From the NCBI GenBank assembly GCA_024336345.1, contig JANFOG010000003.1:2982501-3046500 (forward strand): a stretch of DNA of 64,000 nt. The letters run 5' to 3'. The notes below the pieces were generated by a model. The model did no database searches. It saw only the letters and a program-made list of their open reading frames with translations, and had not been told where the DNA came from. A program made the translations under genes and the position numbers. The first letter of the stretch is position 1. Each line of letters opens with the position of its first letter. The DNA is from Mariannaea sp. PMI_226. Its lineage: Eukaryota; Ascomycota; Sordariomycetes; Hypocreales; Nectriaceae. This document shows, piece after piece, positions 34,062-44,858 of this stretch.

Positions 34062-36425
34062 GGTTGCAGTGGCAAGCCGCCGAATGCCGGTGGCGGATGC
34101 GTGTGGCTGCGTTGGTGTTACCCTGCTGCGGTGCTGCTATGCAGTGCCTCTACGGTGCGCTCTGTTGTGCAACTTCTGGCGGCACTTCGCGTTGCTGCTG
34201 CCGTTGTGCTGCCTTGTGTTACCTAAGATAGGCAGGTTGATAGGTACCTCTCGTCCAAATAGGTAGGCAGCGTTACAGCGGTGTGTGCCTGTGGTTGACC
34301 AACTGCTTCAAAGGTTTGCCTTTAGTCCGTATCCCTCCTGGCCGAGCCGGCGACCCGGGCGATAAATGTCATGGGCGTGATTTCTGGAGAGTTGGAGTTG
34401 AAAAGATTTTTTTTTGCCTTGGAGAATTGGAGCGAGGGCAGATGTGCTTTTTGGTGGGCAGCAAGTGAGGAGAGGTTGCGTCGCTAGAGTTTAGCTTGAA
34501 GTTTCGGTGCGGTTGAGTCGTAGCCGAGTCGAATCAGCGGGTAGTAGGTATGAGTCAAGAGTCGGCTTGTTGGATTGAATCCTGTGTGCGAATATCGCAT
34601 CCACACCACAGGAGAATGAGGAGACGATGTGCTAGAAGTAAGAGAAAGGTTGCAAGAGGAGACGTCCCGGACACCAAGTCTCCAAGTCGCCGCAATTCCA
34701 GTCCGAAATCAGCCCCAGACAGAGATGCCGACGGTGGATGTTGCCGAGAGACGGGTCCTGTGGGCTTTTAGGCGACAGCAGAAGCTAGGCAAGCAAGCTA
34801 TTTAAAGAGCTAGCAGAGATTGGCCGGCGCAAGTTGAGAAGGCGAAAGCGGACGCGAAGAGATTAAGCGGAATAGCTTCTAAAGGTGAAGCGAATACGGC
34901 ATGCGTGCACGAGGAAAGTTTGAAGACTGGTGAATCATGGGCTAATTAAAACATAAGCCAGCTAGCTTTTGATGAGGATGAAGACTAGGGAATGCAATAA
35001 ATTAAACCGTTGGCAAGCGAAGCGGGGGGAGATGACGATGACGGTGCTATTAGCATTGGCACCGGTACTGGCTTTGGCGATGTTTCTTTCTTTTTGATTG
35101 TGGAAAGGAGGACAGCAAAGAAGGGAGGGTTAGGCTATCGTAACCTGCACCCTTTCCGGTGGAATGCAATGGAACGGGCAGCTCACATCCTTCCCACTCC
35201 ATGTGCGCGGCTGTTCATGCATGCATCAGTTGATAATCAGCGAAATCCGTTACCTCCAGAGTACTCTCACGTCAATAGAGGCATGTAATCTGTACAAATG
35301 TACCACGAAATCTTTTACATGGGTAGATTCTCCAACTCGCGATTTTGATGCTCCACTGACAGGTAATCCGCAAGGGACAATCTTGAGGCTCGTCGTCATA
35401 GCACATTATACCACATGATCCAATATAGGTAACTTACAAGGTAGTTCCAACAATCGCCCATTTGATCGGGGAAATCCATCTGGTCCGACCACATACCTTG
35501 TTGGGGATACGTCACGGTGCTTTGCTTCTCTATCCAAGTCCAGCAATGCACGACGTCAACGTTTGCTCAATCTGACCAGGGTCTCTGGAACTTCGGACGC
35601 GGGACTCCGTCCTGTGCATCTGACTTGAAGCGCCCTGGACTCCAAAAGGTCCTCAGTACAATGTTTGGAATCCAGCACAATCTATCCCCCGTCTTGTGTC
35701 ACACAAAGTTTGGAGATATCTTACGTCCCCCTTCTGGCTTGGCTCGTAGACTTGTTGGAGCCTGTCAAGGTGGGTTACACCCGCGGATCGCCACAATATG
35801 CTCCTTGCGAGATAGGGCTTTGTCATGTCAACTCAAGAAGTCGAACACAAACAAACAAATAGGCCCGAAGCCGGGTTTCACCCCCAGCATTGACCTATCT
35901 CGTCAACCCCAGGAAATTGTGACGCCCGCTATTCCCGATTGGTTGGACCCAACTCCCGGAATATTGGTTGAGGAGATGAAAAGGGCGTCAGAATGCCTGC
36001 TGAGTCGTCGATCCCGCTTCCAGAGTTGGGTAAGGGGAGACTTCTGACTGCGCCAAGCACAATGCGTTCTCTTGTATCTGCTATTACGAGACACCTCCAG
36101 TCTTTACCAAAACAAAGATTTAGAAATAAGCTATACCATTCTGCGAGTATTTTCACAGCCGAGAACTAGTCAATAAGGTCCGGCATTAACATCGACGCTT
36201 GTGCCTGGGCCATTCGTCTTAGTCAAGTAGCCCGCTGTGGTTGCTGATCTGCTCTCACCAGTCCCACTCTGAATACCACGTGACATTACATGTGATCATT
36301 CTGTTGGTCGGAACCGTCTCTCCAATTTACATATGCGGCGAAACGACGTCAAAGCCCTCTGTCCAACATCTGATAATCCCAGCTTCGCCACCTCGGTTTG
36401 CTTTCTACCATCCGCCATAGCCGTT
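34062..36425. other. Divergent intergenic region, no gene found
   Basis: About 2.4 kb between the TCO89-like and SPF30-like genes. A frame at 35517-36047 lacks an ATG start and any domain, so I left it out. TAGGTACC-type motifs lie at 34218-34270. The first part probably contains a long 5' leader of the TCO89-like gene. Confidence 0.5.
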
Positions 36426-37388
36426 ATGTCCTCCCTCGCTGACCTCCAAGAAGAAAGGCAACAGTATCAAGAGCAGGCAAGTCGTTGTATGTCCCGCAGC
36501 TCTCACAGAAATTGTGCTAACTATAAGTCTTCCAGCTTGACATTGTTCTTGGCCAACGACGAGACGACCCCGAAAATGCCGAACTGAAAGCACTCCATGA
36601 CGAGCTAAAAGAATTCATCAATCTCCTGAATGAGAACATCGCTGAGCTCGAGCCCAAGCAGGCCCCTAAGCCGGCTCCAAAGCAGCCGTCGCCTGACCCC
36701 CAACCTGAGAAATGGTCGCGTGACAAGCACCCTGCCTTCAAGAAATCAGAACCCGTTACAGAGAAGGAGGATATTCCCGTGAATTATCAGGTCAACGATA
36801 CGGTCCTGGCAAAATGGATCTCTGGTGATAAGGCGTTCTACCCAGCCCGCATTACATCCATTACTGGGTCTTCTACAGATCCCATCTACATTGTCAAGTT
36901 CAAGAGCTACGATAACACGGAGACTTTGCGCTCTAGGGACATCCGACCAGTCTCCAATAAACGAAAGGCCGAAGGTCCACCGTCTGCCTCAGCTACCTCT
37001 ACACCCGCTTCTCCTGCTCCTGGCGTGGTCACCACCGCTGGCGCCACCGTATATCCCGACGCGAAGAAAGATTCCGACCAAAATTCAGAGGCATCCAAAC
37101 CGCCAAAAACGAAAAAGATCAAAGCCAAGAAGGAGTTGGAGGCTGGGAAGAGCAAATGGCAAGAATTCAATTCCAAATCGAAGTTTGGAAAGTCGAATAA
37201 AAAGGACAGCATGTTTCGCACGCCGGATGGCTTTCACGGTAGAGGTAAACTTCCTTGATCTCACTCATTGAATTTTCAAAACACTGCTGACCACGCTATT
37301 AGTTGGATTCACTGGGTCTGGGCAGGCGATGCGGAAAGACCCAAGTCGATCACGACATGTCTACCAAATGAATGAGGAACTAGACTAA
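36426..37388 (+). CDS. SPF30/SMNDC1-like Tudor-domain splicing factor
   Basis: A nuclear splicing factor related to SPF30 (SMN-related), which in animals promotes assembly of the tri-snRNP into the spliceosome. It has 281 residues in three exons (36426-36476, 36536-37244, 37303-37388). A short N-terminal helical region (MSSLADLQEERQQYQEQ, then a Leu/Glu-rich helix) precedes a Tudor domain at about 97-155 (YQVNDTVLAKW, FYPARITSI, VKFKSYDNTE), which binds methyl-arginine peptides. The C-terminus is Lys-rich and ends with FKGRGK-like basic motifs and SRSRHVYQMNEELD. The first intron appears to be GC-AG (donor CAG, then GCAAGT), because the neighbouring GT donors give a stop codon. SGF29 Tudor proteins are the main alternative, but the single Tudor domain and the KSKWQEFNSKSKFGKS segment favour SPF30. 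Confidence 0.85.
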
Positions 37389-37752
37389 TGACTTTCTCTC
37401 TGGGCAGGACCAGTCACTATTGTTACGGCATGTTGGGGGCGTTTGGGATGTCCTAGGGGACTTAATTTTGTTTGGTAATATGCCTTGCAATTGATCGCGG
37501 CAGAGGCTAACGTCTTTTGAAACCTGGCGCTTAAACCAGTTGCTTTTTTCTCAACCTACTCCAGCCACGAAGTATGTAGGACCGACGGGGCTAAATCACA
37601 ACCGAACGAGCGCAATTGAACAGGACTGAGAGGGAGTTGATCGATGACCCTTGAAGTTGAGTATCCATTGCCTAGTCATGTGCGCAGGACTTCGCTTACT
37701 TTAACCAATTACGTTTTTCTGTGCTCTGCAATATGCATGTGATGTTTAGCTC
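37389..37752. other. Convergent 3' intergenic region
   Basis: About 360 bases between the convergent SPF30-like and IND1 genes. No gene is seen. Confidence 0.5.
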
Positions 37753-38871
37753 CTAGTTTCCTGGTAGATTGATCTTTGGACAGATGTCCTGGGCAATCTT
37801 GAGAAAGGCCAACGCCCTCTCACTTGTGGGCTCTGCCACAACTGTCGGCTTCCCTCTCTCGGCATCATCACCAATGTTGGGATGCAGAGGAATATCACCC
37901 AAGAAGTTGATATGATGTTCTTTGCACATCTTTTCCACCCGTTCGTTTGAGCCAAATACATGTGTTTCGCCGTGACAGTGGGGGCATTGGAAAAGCGACA
38001 TATTCTGCACTAGACCCAAGATGTTGACATTGACTGTTTTGAACATGTTGATGCCTTTAACTGCATCTTTCGTCGCCAGTGTGTGAGGTGTCGTGACAAT
38101 TACAGAGCCTTTACCTTTATCAGTTTATGCGTGCCACAGCTAGCATGCCAATGTAGTAGACTCACCATCAAGAATGATTTGCTGCGTAATCGTCAATTGA
38201 GTATCACCTGTGCCTGGGGGTAAGTCCAATACCAAGATGTCGAGACCACCCCAGTCGACTTCATGGAGCAGCTGTTGTATCGCCTTCATGACCATTGGAC
38301 CTCTCCAGACGACAGGTGCATTTTCGCCAACCAGATACCCCATGGACATAGTTTTGACTCCATAGTTTGTCAATGGAACTAGTTGATTGTCTAACATGGT
38401 TAGTTATGCGATGATTGACTATTGGTTACGAAGTGACATACTGCTTGATAGACGAGGCTCTCCTGACAAGTCGAATAGCGTGGGGATGGATGGTCCAAAT
38501 ATGTCTGTATCAAGGATGCCAGTACGATAACCGAGGCGGGCAAAAGCTAATGACAGATTTGCTTTTCTTTCTTAGCGTCCATTACAGCAAAATATAAGTT
38601 TGTTTTATGATGGAGCAGATACCTGCGATGGTGCTCTTGCCGACTCCGCCTTTAGCTGATGACACGGCTATGACCTTTTCGACACCAGTGATCTTACGCC
38701 GCTGAGGACGTCGAGGCCAATTGGGCGGCGTTCCTGAGCGAGGAAGTCCCTGCAGTAGATGAGAGTAAATATGAAGATACTCAGAATGACTCAGAACAGG
38801 ACACTGACAAGGGGGTTCTCATGCCGAAGTGACCGAAAGGTCTGGAAAAGACGGGCTGAGGTTGGCCGCAT
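37753..38871 (-). CDS. IND1: IND1/NUBPL, mitochondrial P-loop Fe-S factor for complex I
   Basis: A Mrp/NBP35-family ATPase required to insert Fe-S clusters into respiratory complex I in the mitochondrial matrix. I reconstruct five exons (38871-38809, 38749-38623, 38561-38442, 38390-38166, 38108-37753) and 296 residues. The first exon encodes a basic, hydroxylated leader ([16 protein letters not shown]) typical of a matrix-targeting sequence. The deviant Walker A motif, [11 protein letters not shown], is near 51-61. [20 protein letters not shown] (Walker B region) and the cluster-binding CPHC motif at about 220-223 are all present. Complex I presence fits a filamentous fungus rather than Saccharomyces-type yeast, which lacks it. 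It is divergent from BFR2 and convergent with the SPF30-like gene. Confidence 0.95.
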
Positions 38872-39326
38872 CTTGCTGAGCGAAGAATTGCTGGGGCTGG
38901 GATGCAACTAGATGGAGTGATTGCCTCAAAGCAAGGATTTGAAATGGCCTTCAGAAGCGACCAGGAAGATATAATACAGCTATATTTTAAAGCATAGCAA
39001 AGCACTGGTCAGGCACGTTCACATGAACAACGACAGCGGACATAAGTTGTGTAAGGACAGGGCAACTGAACTGACACTGCCATATTATTATTACAGCGGG
39101 ACCCAACAGGCACCTTGAACATACCCAAGCCCAGGTCGTTCTAGTTAATTGCTGGCGACTGCCCCACTTTGGCAACGTGATGATGCGCCTCAAGCCTGGG
39201 TCAATTTCTGCCATTCTCCACCGCCTAAAAGTTCAAGTCAACCAGAAATTTTCTACCGTGGGGCCTCTTCAGGTACCGTAGTTCAGACTCTGAGTTCTGT
39301 ACCATAACAAATCTCCGACAACAACA
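38872..39326. other. Divergent promoter region IND1/BFR2
   Basis: A 455-base shared promoter interval. It contains a TTCAGGTACCGTAG motif near 39270. No gene is seen. Confidence 0.5.
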
Positions 39327-41096
39327 ATGGCGAAACTAAAGAGTCGAGCGAAGGAGTTCCAGGAAATGGACGAGCATATTGCAAAGGGTATTGTTTTTTT
39401 CCTTAAGACTTCTCAATTTTAATTTGCGAACCCTTATATCTGATCCTCTTCCATTACAGATTACGATCCTGAAGCAAATGTCGAGCCCAGCGATCCTGGC
39501 AGCGGCAGCGAATCCAGCGACGATGAGAATGCCGGAACCGAGCATTACGTGTCAGTGGGTAAGAGCAAGATGCGAGGCAATGAAGGCGTATCTCTAGGTG
39601 CTCAATATCGAGGATCCCGCATTTCAAGGAATGCCCTGGAGCAAGAGAGCGACAATGAAGACGAAGACCAAGACCAAGATGAGGATGAGGACGGAGAGGA
39701 ATATGCAGACCCCGATACTGCAAATCTAGACCTGGACACGGCTGAGGCGAGTGATTCCGAGATTTCTAGCGACAATGCCCTGCATGAGAGCGACGAGGAA
39801 ACTTTCAAGGACTTTGCCTTCCGAGGAAGCTCAAAGCCCCAGAAACCGCTGAGCAAAGGGAAGAGCAGGGCCACCGCCGCTGACTTTATGTCCTCCTCTG
39901 ATGAGGGCGAGGGCGGTGGCGTCGAGATAGACGAGGAAGACGATCAGTCCGATGAGGACGACGACATGGATGACGGTCTAGATGCCCTTGTGGATGGTGG
40001 GGACACAGACCAAGACTCCGAGGAAGACAGCGACAATGGTGAGGAAGATGAGGACGAAGATGAAGATGAGGATGAGGATGATGATGAGGAAGACGACGAT
40101 GATGAATCCGATGACGAGGATGAGGATGAGGCTGAGGCACGAAAGAAGAAGAAGGCTGATGCTGCCAAACCTGCCCTAGCCGTTTTCTCCAATCGCGCAG
40201 ATGTCGATAAGGGTATCGCCATCCGGCAACAAATGAAGATTTATGACGGGTTGCTCAACCTCCGAATTCGACTTCAAAAGGCGCTCGTGGCAGCAAATAC
40301 TTTTAGTGTGCTGGAAGATAGCGCTGAGTCCGAGTCAGAGCCTTACGAGGCAGCAGAAGAGGCTGCCATCAAGCTCCTTAACACCATTAGCAGCTTGAAA
40401 GACAACTTTAGTTCATCATCGCAAGTCGGTGGTAAGCGGAAGCGAGAGCTGGAAGTGTCAATGACCACCGAAGACATCTGGAACCAGATACAGGAGGAAG
40501 AACAGCGATCCATCAAGTTCCGAGAGGATCGATTGGAGAAGTGGTCCCGTAAGGTTCAGTCAGTGACTGTCACTACCGGCAGCGGCAATGGCCTTGGCTC
40601 AAGGAACAAGACGCTCATCAGCTCTCTTCAAGAGCAATTGAACCATCCCGATAACCGATTGGCAAAGCGTTCGCGTATCCCTCGATCATGCGCACCTGCG
40701 CAAGCGGCCAAGGGAGTTGCAGAAGACCATGATATTTACGACGACGCCGACTTTTATCAAGTGCTCCTCAAGGAGCTTGTCGACCAGCGAACCGTAGATG
40801 GTTCGTCTACACAAACAGGCGCAGTACCGACAGTGGTGATGACGGCAGCCAAGGATGTCAAGTTGCGCAAGAATGTGGATCGCAAGGCCAGCAAAGGTCG
40901 CAAGATGCGTTTCACGGTGCACGAGAAGCTGCAGAATTTCATGGCACCCGAGGATCGACGGGTATGGGAACAGGACGCCATTGACCGGTTCTTTGGTACC
41001 CTGTTTGGACGCAAGATGGAGCTGAATGAAGATGATAGCGAGGACGATATGGAAATAGATGCCGAGGAGGCCGGCCTTCGTCTGTTCAGGAATTGA
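39327..41096 (+). CDS. BFR2: BFR2/AATF, small-subunit ribosome biogenesis factor
   Basis: A nucleolar protein of the AATF/Bfr2 family that acts with the early 90S/SSU processome in 18S rRNA maturation. It has two exons (39327-39387, 39460-41096) and 565 residues. The start, MAKLKSRAKEFQEMDE, and the following DYDPEAN region open the protein. A very acidic region (about residues 60-225) contains long Asp/Glu runs. The conserved AATF core follows: VFSNRADVDKGIAIRQQ, IYDGLLNLRIRLQKALV and EDIWNQIQEEE. The C-terminal TRAUB-type domain has DDADFYQVLLKELVDQR, RFTVHEKLQNFM and DRFFGTLFG. All expected blocks are in order and the length is typical. The stop is only 48 bases from the stop of the next, convergent gene. 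Confidence 0.93.
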
Positions 41097-41144
41097 GAAA
41101 AGTTGGTTCAGTGTGTTCTATGGTAGATATAAAAGAAAAATTCC

Positions 41145-41576
41145 TTAATTAAAGCCCAAGAAATAGGAGCTTGCAAACATGAAAAACAGTAACAGATGAA
41201 CGGCGAGGTGGACTAGTGGGCCACCCAGTGTTCCTGGTGGTGAAGTGCTCTCATTCCCATCCCCTTCGGTGTTGCTCTCAGGATTGCTTTCCGTCATGCG
41301 CTGAAGTCGAACAAACGCCCGGTAACAAGGCCACATATGCCAAAAGGCCAGAGCTGCGGCAACATGGCGAGCAACGTCATCAAAGGGACGCCGTATGAAA
41401 ATAATGGCGATCAAGTTCGATGCCAGCAAGAGGCCACCAAAGGACTGGAGAATCAAAGCGGCATCCGGATGGAGTGGTGAGAGCTGAGAGGAAGGGCGGA
41501 TAATGAAAGACAAGGCGGCCGGAGTTTCGATAATCGCATGAAGGAGGAAGGGGATCGCAGTAGTTGAGAGTACCAT
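41145..41576 (-). CDS. Small four-helix membrane protein, unknown
   Basis: A 143-residue integral membrane protein starting at the ATG at 41576; upstream in frame only non-ATG codons occur. Four hydrophobic helices are visible: around TTAIPFLLHAIIETPAALSF, ALILQSFGGLLLASNLIAII, VAAALAFWHMWP, and VHLAVHLLLFFMFASSYFLG at the C-terminus. The loop between helices 3 and 4 is polar and acidic. I do not recognise a family; similar short multi-span proteins are common and unnamed in ascomycetes. It is convergent with BFR2, and the two transcripts must overlap because only 48 bases separate the stop codons. Confidence 0.7.
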   Translation of the reverse strand: MVLSTTAIPFLLHAIIETPAALSFIIRPSSQLSPLHPDAALILQSFGGLLLASNLIAIIFIRRPFDDVARHVAAALAFWHMWPCYRAFVRLQRMTESNPESNTEGDGNESTSPPGTLGGPLVHLAVHLLLFFMFASSYFLGFN

Positions 41577-43364
41577 TTTGGGAAGTATTGTTTTATCCTC
41601 CTTTGTGATAGTTTGTGAAACGTGTAACAAAGTCAGGATGACTTGTTGATACTGCTTGTTGCACGGAAACACATATGGTAGTGGGACTGTCCCTTTGGGG
41701 TAAGCCTGGCGGTGGGATGGGGCTTTTTCATTGTGTACGCACCCAAGCTTTGATGCACAATAGCTTTTGAAGCAACGATTTCCTTAGCTTGGAAAGTTGC
41801 AAGGCCGTGATTATGCACTTCGGTGAGAGAATCATGATTAACTCGCAAAAGGATAAGCTTCTTTTTTTCTTCCCTTCTTTCTACTCTTCTCTATAGCGCT
41901 ATGATAATATCAAACCCTGGTATTCTGTGCGACTTTCCGGGTTTACTATGTATGGTTTAGGGTAGAGGTAAGCGGGTAATTGCAGCTGCAGCTACTGAAT
42001 GATTAGGTACGTAGTCTACCTAAGGAAACGGCATTTTGCCCCTCTATAAAGAATGAGCACGACACAGACTCAGGCACATATCATTTTGAGTAGCAGCTTC
42101 TTATCATCGTCTAGCACGATCAACGAGAAACATAACCGTTCGGCTGAAGAATACAGCCGGCGGAAGGATATTTGTACCACCGGACCAATATTGTTGAGCA
42201 GGTTTAACCCATCCAAGGCCAGTGTGGCTGCTCGGCTTTCGTTGCCGGCGCTTGATGGGGAATGTTCTTTACGCACCTGGTTTGCTCAGCCACCGCAAGG
42301 TAGAGAAGCTCCCCCAATTGCCCCATGCACTCGGCAGTTAGGCCCTAACAGATAAGACATCCCCGCGTTGCATTGGTTGGGGAGGACTTACAAAGCATGT
42401 CCAAGATCCTCGACTAATCATGTTTGCCGCCCCCCGTCATCTCATGGTCAGGAATGGGTTTGGATTCACCGGAATTATGCCAGTCCGAGAGGCCACCTGC
42501 CTGATACCTCGTCTGGGCCCGCGAGCAGCCTTGCCATGAGATTGCGTGTGCCGCGTGTCTCATGTCATGTTCCGAATGGTTTTGCTCACAGGGGGGTCGC
42601 CAGGCGGGTGTTTGATGCTTGAAGCTTGGTGCTAGGCTTAGGCGGGACCCAAATCTAGGTCTTACATCATGATCCTAGCTCCAGGCAAAGCTGGGAAAAA
42701 AAGTGATGAGATGGATGAGACATGTTTCGCCAACGAGGCGCCTGTAGACGACAGGCACAGGCACATTTAGTGCATATATATCTGCTAGAGCTTCCCCCCG
42801 CACAAAATATGAAGGGTTTGGAAATCGTTTATTGATGGCCTAGACCGCTCAACAGGCGCATATCAACTGCTCTATCCCTGCTTCGTCCAAGCCACAGACA
42901 CAGAGCCCAGAGTAGCTGAGCGCCTTCCCGCTTCCCAATTGCTCGACTCCAGAACACGGCATCCCGCCTCCCCATTTCATTGTGTCCACAACTCACCACG
43001 ATCATCTCAAAGTTTTCTCTAATTTCTCCATCGCCAAACCCCGGGGCTTTTTATTGCAGCAGCGCCTTTGTCAATTGACTGATTGAGGCAGTCTACATCT
43101 CCATCGCCTTTCGAATCCCATCTGGATCCCCGGTCGGCTAGCGAGGGCAGGAGCTGCGCTCAACAAATCGTCATCGATTGATTCCGAGAACACATACCGG
43201 TGGAATTTCCAAAAAAAAATTAATTCAGCAATAATCAGACACAATTCGCCACCTGTATAATCTAGCTCTCGCAATCTCTTTTGTTTTCATCCATCTCGCC
43301 TAGAGTTCACATCATCTGGTCTCGCAAATCAACCCGACTTGGCTGACCGGACAATTTGACCGTC
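41577..43364. other. Intergenic, no gene found
   Basis: About 1.8 kb between the small membrane protein and the type III PKS. A TTAGGTACGTAGTCTACCTAAGG motif region lies near 42005-42027. Pyrimidine-rich DNA precedes the PKS start. No gene is supported. Confidence 0.5.
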
Positions 43365-44858
43365 ATGGCAGCACCAAGCAGCTTCGGAGAGCTGGGTCTC
43401 TCTATCATTGGTCTCGGAACCCAGTATCCGCCTTATTCTCTCAATGCCGATGCACTCAATATCTTGAGTAAAAGGTTCTATCCAGAGACGCCATCGTGAG
43501 TACCTCTCACCCAATAATCTAGCGCAGTCGATGCCGAGCTCACCAGTCTTCTCGCTCCAGTATGAAAAAAGTCCTCACGATCAATCAATTCACTGGTATC
43601 GATTCCCGCTCCTCTGTCGGCACCCCAGACCATCCTCTGGTGAATCAGCCAAATGCTCCCTCAATAAGGGAACTGCATCAAATCTTCATGAGCGACGGTG
43701 TTCCCTTGGCCGTCGAAGCTGCTCGAAAAGCCATTGCTGAGGCTAATATCGATATCCGACACATTACCCACATTGTTTCCACGACTTGCACGGACAGTGG
43801 AAACCCTGGCTTTGATCACTATGTCGCCAAAGGTCTCGGCATTACACATCAAGTAGAGAAGGTGTTACTGCATGGAATTGGCTGTAGTGGTGGCCTAGCA
43901 GCTCTGAGAACCGGGGCGAACTTGGCATTGGGACACACTGCAAGAGGTAGACCTGCGAGGGTTTTGTGCGTGGCACTCGAATTGAGCACAACAATGGTGC
44001 GGAGCGAATTCGACAGCATTAATGAGCTCCAGGAGACCAGGATAGGCCCTTGCCTCTTCTCAGATTGCGCAAGTGCCGTGGTGTTGAGTAACAACATTGG
44101 AGAGCCTGTTGAGCCCTTGTACGAGCTACTTGGGTGGGATCACAGGATAATACAAGACACAGAAGGTGATCTGGGCTTTGATGTTGACCCAGTTGGTAAG
44201 TGATGCTGAGCTGATATCTGATATGGACAGTGGTGTGCTGACTGATTATGTTCTAGGCTGGAAAGTCGTCCTTTCCCCCAGGGTTCCAAAATTTGCGTGT
44301 GCTGCCGTGGAACCTGCCTTTAATGACTTGATGGCTTCATTACCCAGTCTCCCGTGTGACTATCAAAGGGCGGAAGATTTTGACTGGGCCATGCATCCCG
44401 GAGGTGCAACCATCCTCTCTGGGGCCGAACGAGCACTCGGAATTTCCGCGGAGCACATGCGAGCAAGTTACGACACTTACATGAATCATGGCAATTCTAG
44501 CTCAGCTACTATCTACAGTGTATTGGATAGTCTCCGTTCGAAGAATATGGATGCGCTGGCTCCTGGTGGTCGAGTTCGCGAATACATTGTCGGCTGCGCG
44601 TTCGGACCAGGCATCGCGGTGGAGACCTGTATGCTGAAGCGTAACTTGAGGTATGGCGCTCAAGTTAGCGGCTTACAGACACCACCGGAGACGGAGAGCG
44701 AATCCGGTGAGATGAGCGGGACAAGTGAGGCCGGAGATGCGGAGTGGGTCTCCGAAGGAAACGGAGCTTCGGCTGGCATGATTTCGGAGGAGGTGGAGCC
44801 AAGCAGGTGGCAGAGTGATTTCATTGCTGAGTCTCTGGAGAATCTGGAATTAGATTAG
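43365..44858 (+). CDS. Type III polyketide synthase (fungal chalcone-synthase-like)
   Basis: A homodimeric, ACP-independent polyketide synthase that condenses malonyl-CoA on an acyl-CoA starter. It has three exons (43365-43495, 43561-44195, 44257-44858) and 455 residues. The catalytic triad is intact: Cys152 in HGIGCSGG, His302 in WAMHPGGATI and Asn335 in NHGNSSSATI. The His-Asn spacing of 33 matches the family, and the Cys position matches the Neurospora 2'-oxoalkylresorcylic acid synthase (ORAS) from memory. Fungal members of that type use long-chain fatty acyl-CoA to make alkyl-resorcinols, resorcylic acids or pyrones, a likely but unproven product class. The C-terminus past about residue 400 is an acidic, Ser/Glu-rich extension beyond the usual fold. 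A P450, an SDR and a regulator lie 4-13 kb downstream. Confidence 0.95.

Noticed and set aside
35517..36047. A 176-codon frame
   Set aside because: It starts with GTG, not ATG, and contains no domain or homology that I recognise.
40050..40140. Long Asp/Glu and GAT/GAG repeat as a possible microsatellite
   Set aside because: It is coding: the acidic region of BFR2, which is typically long and variable in this family.
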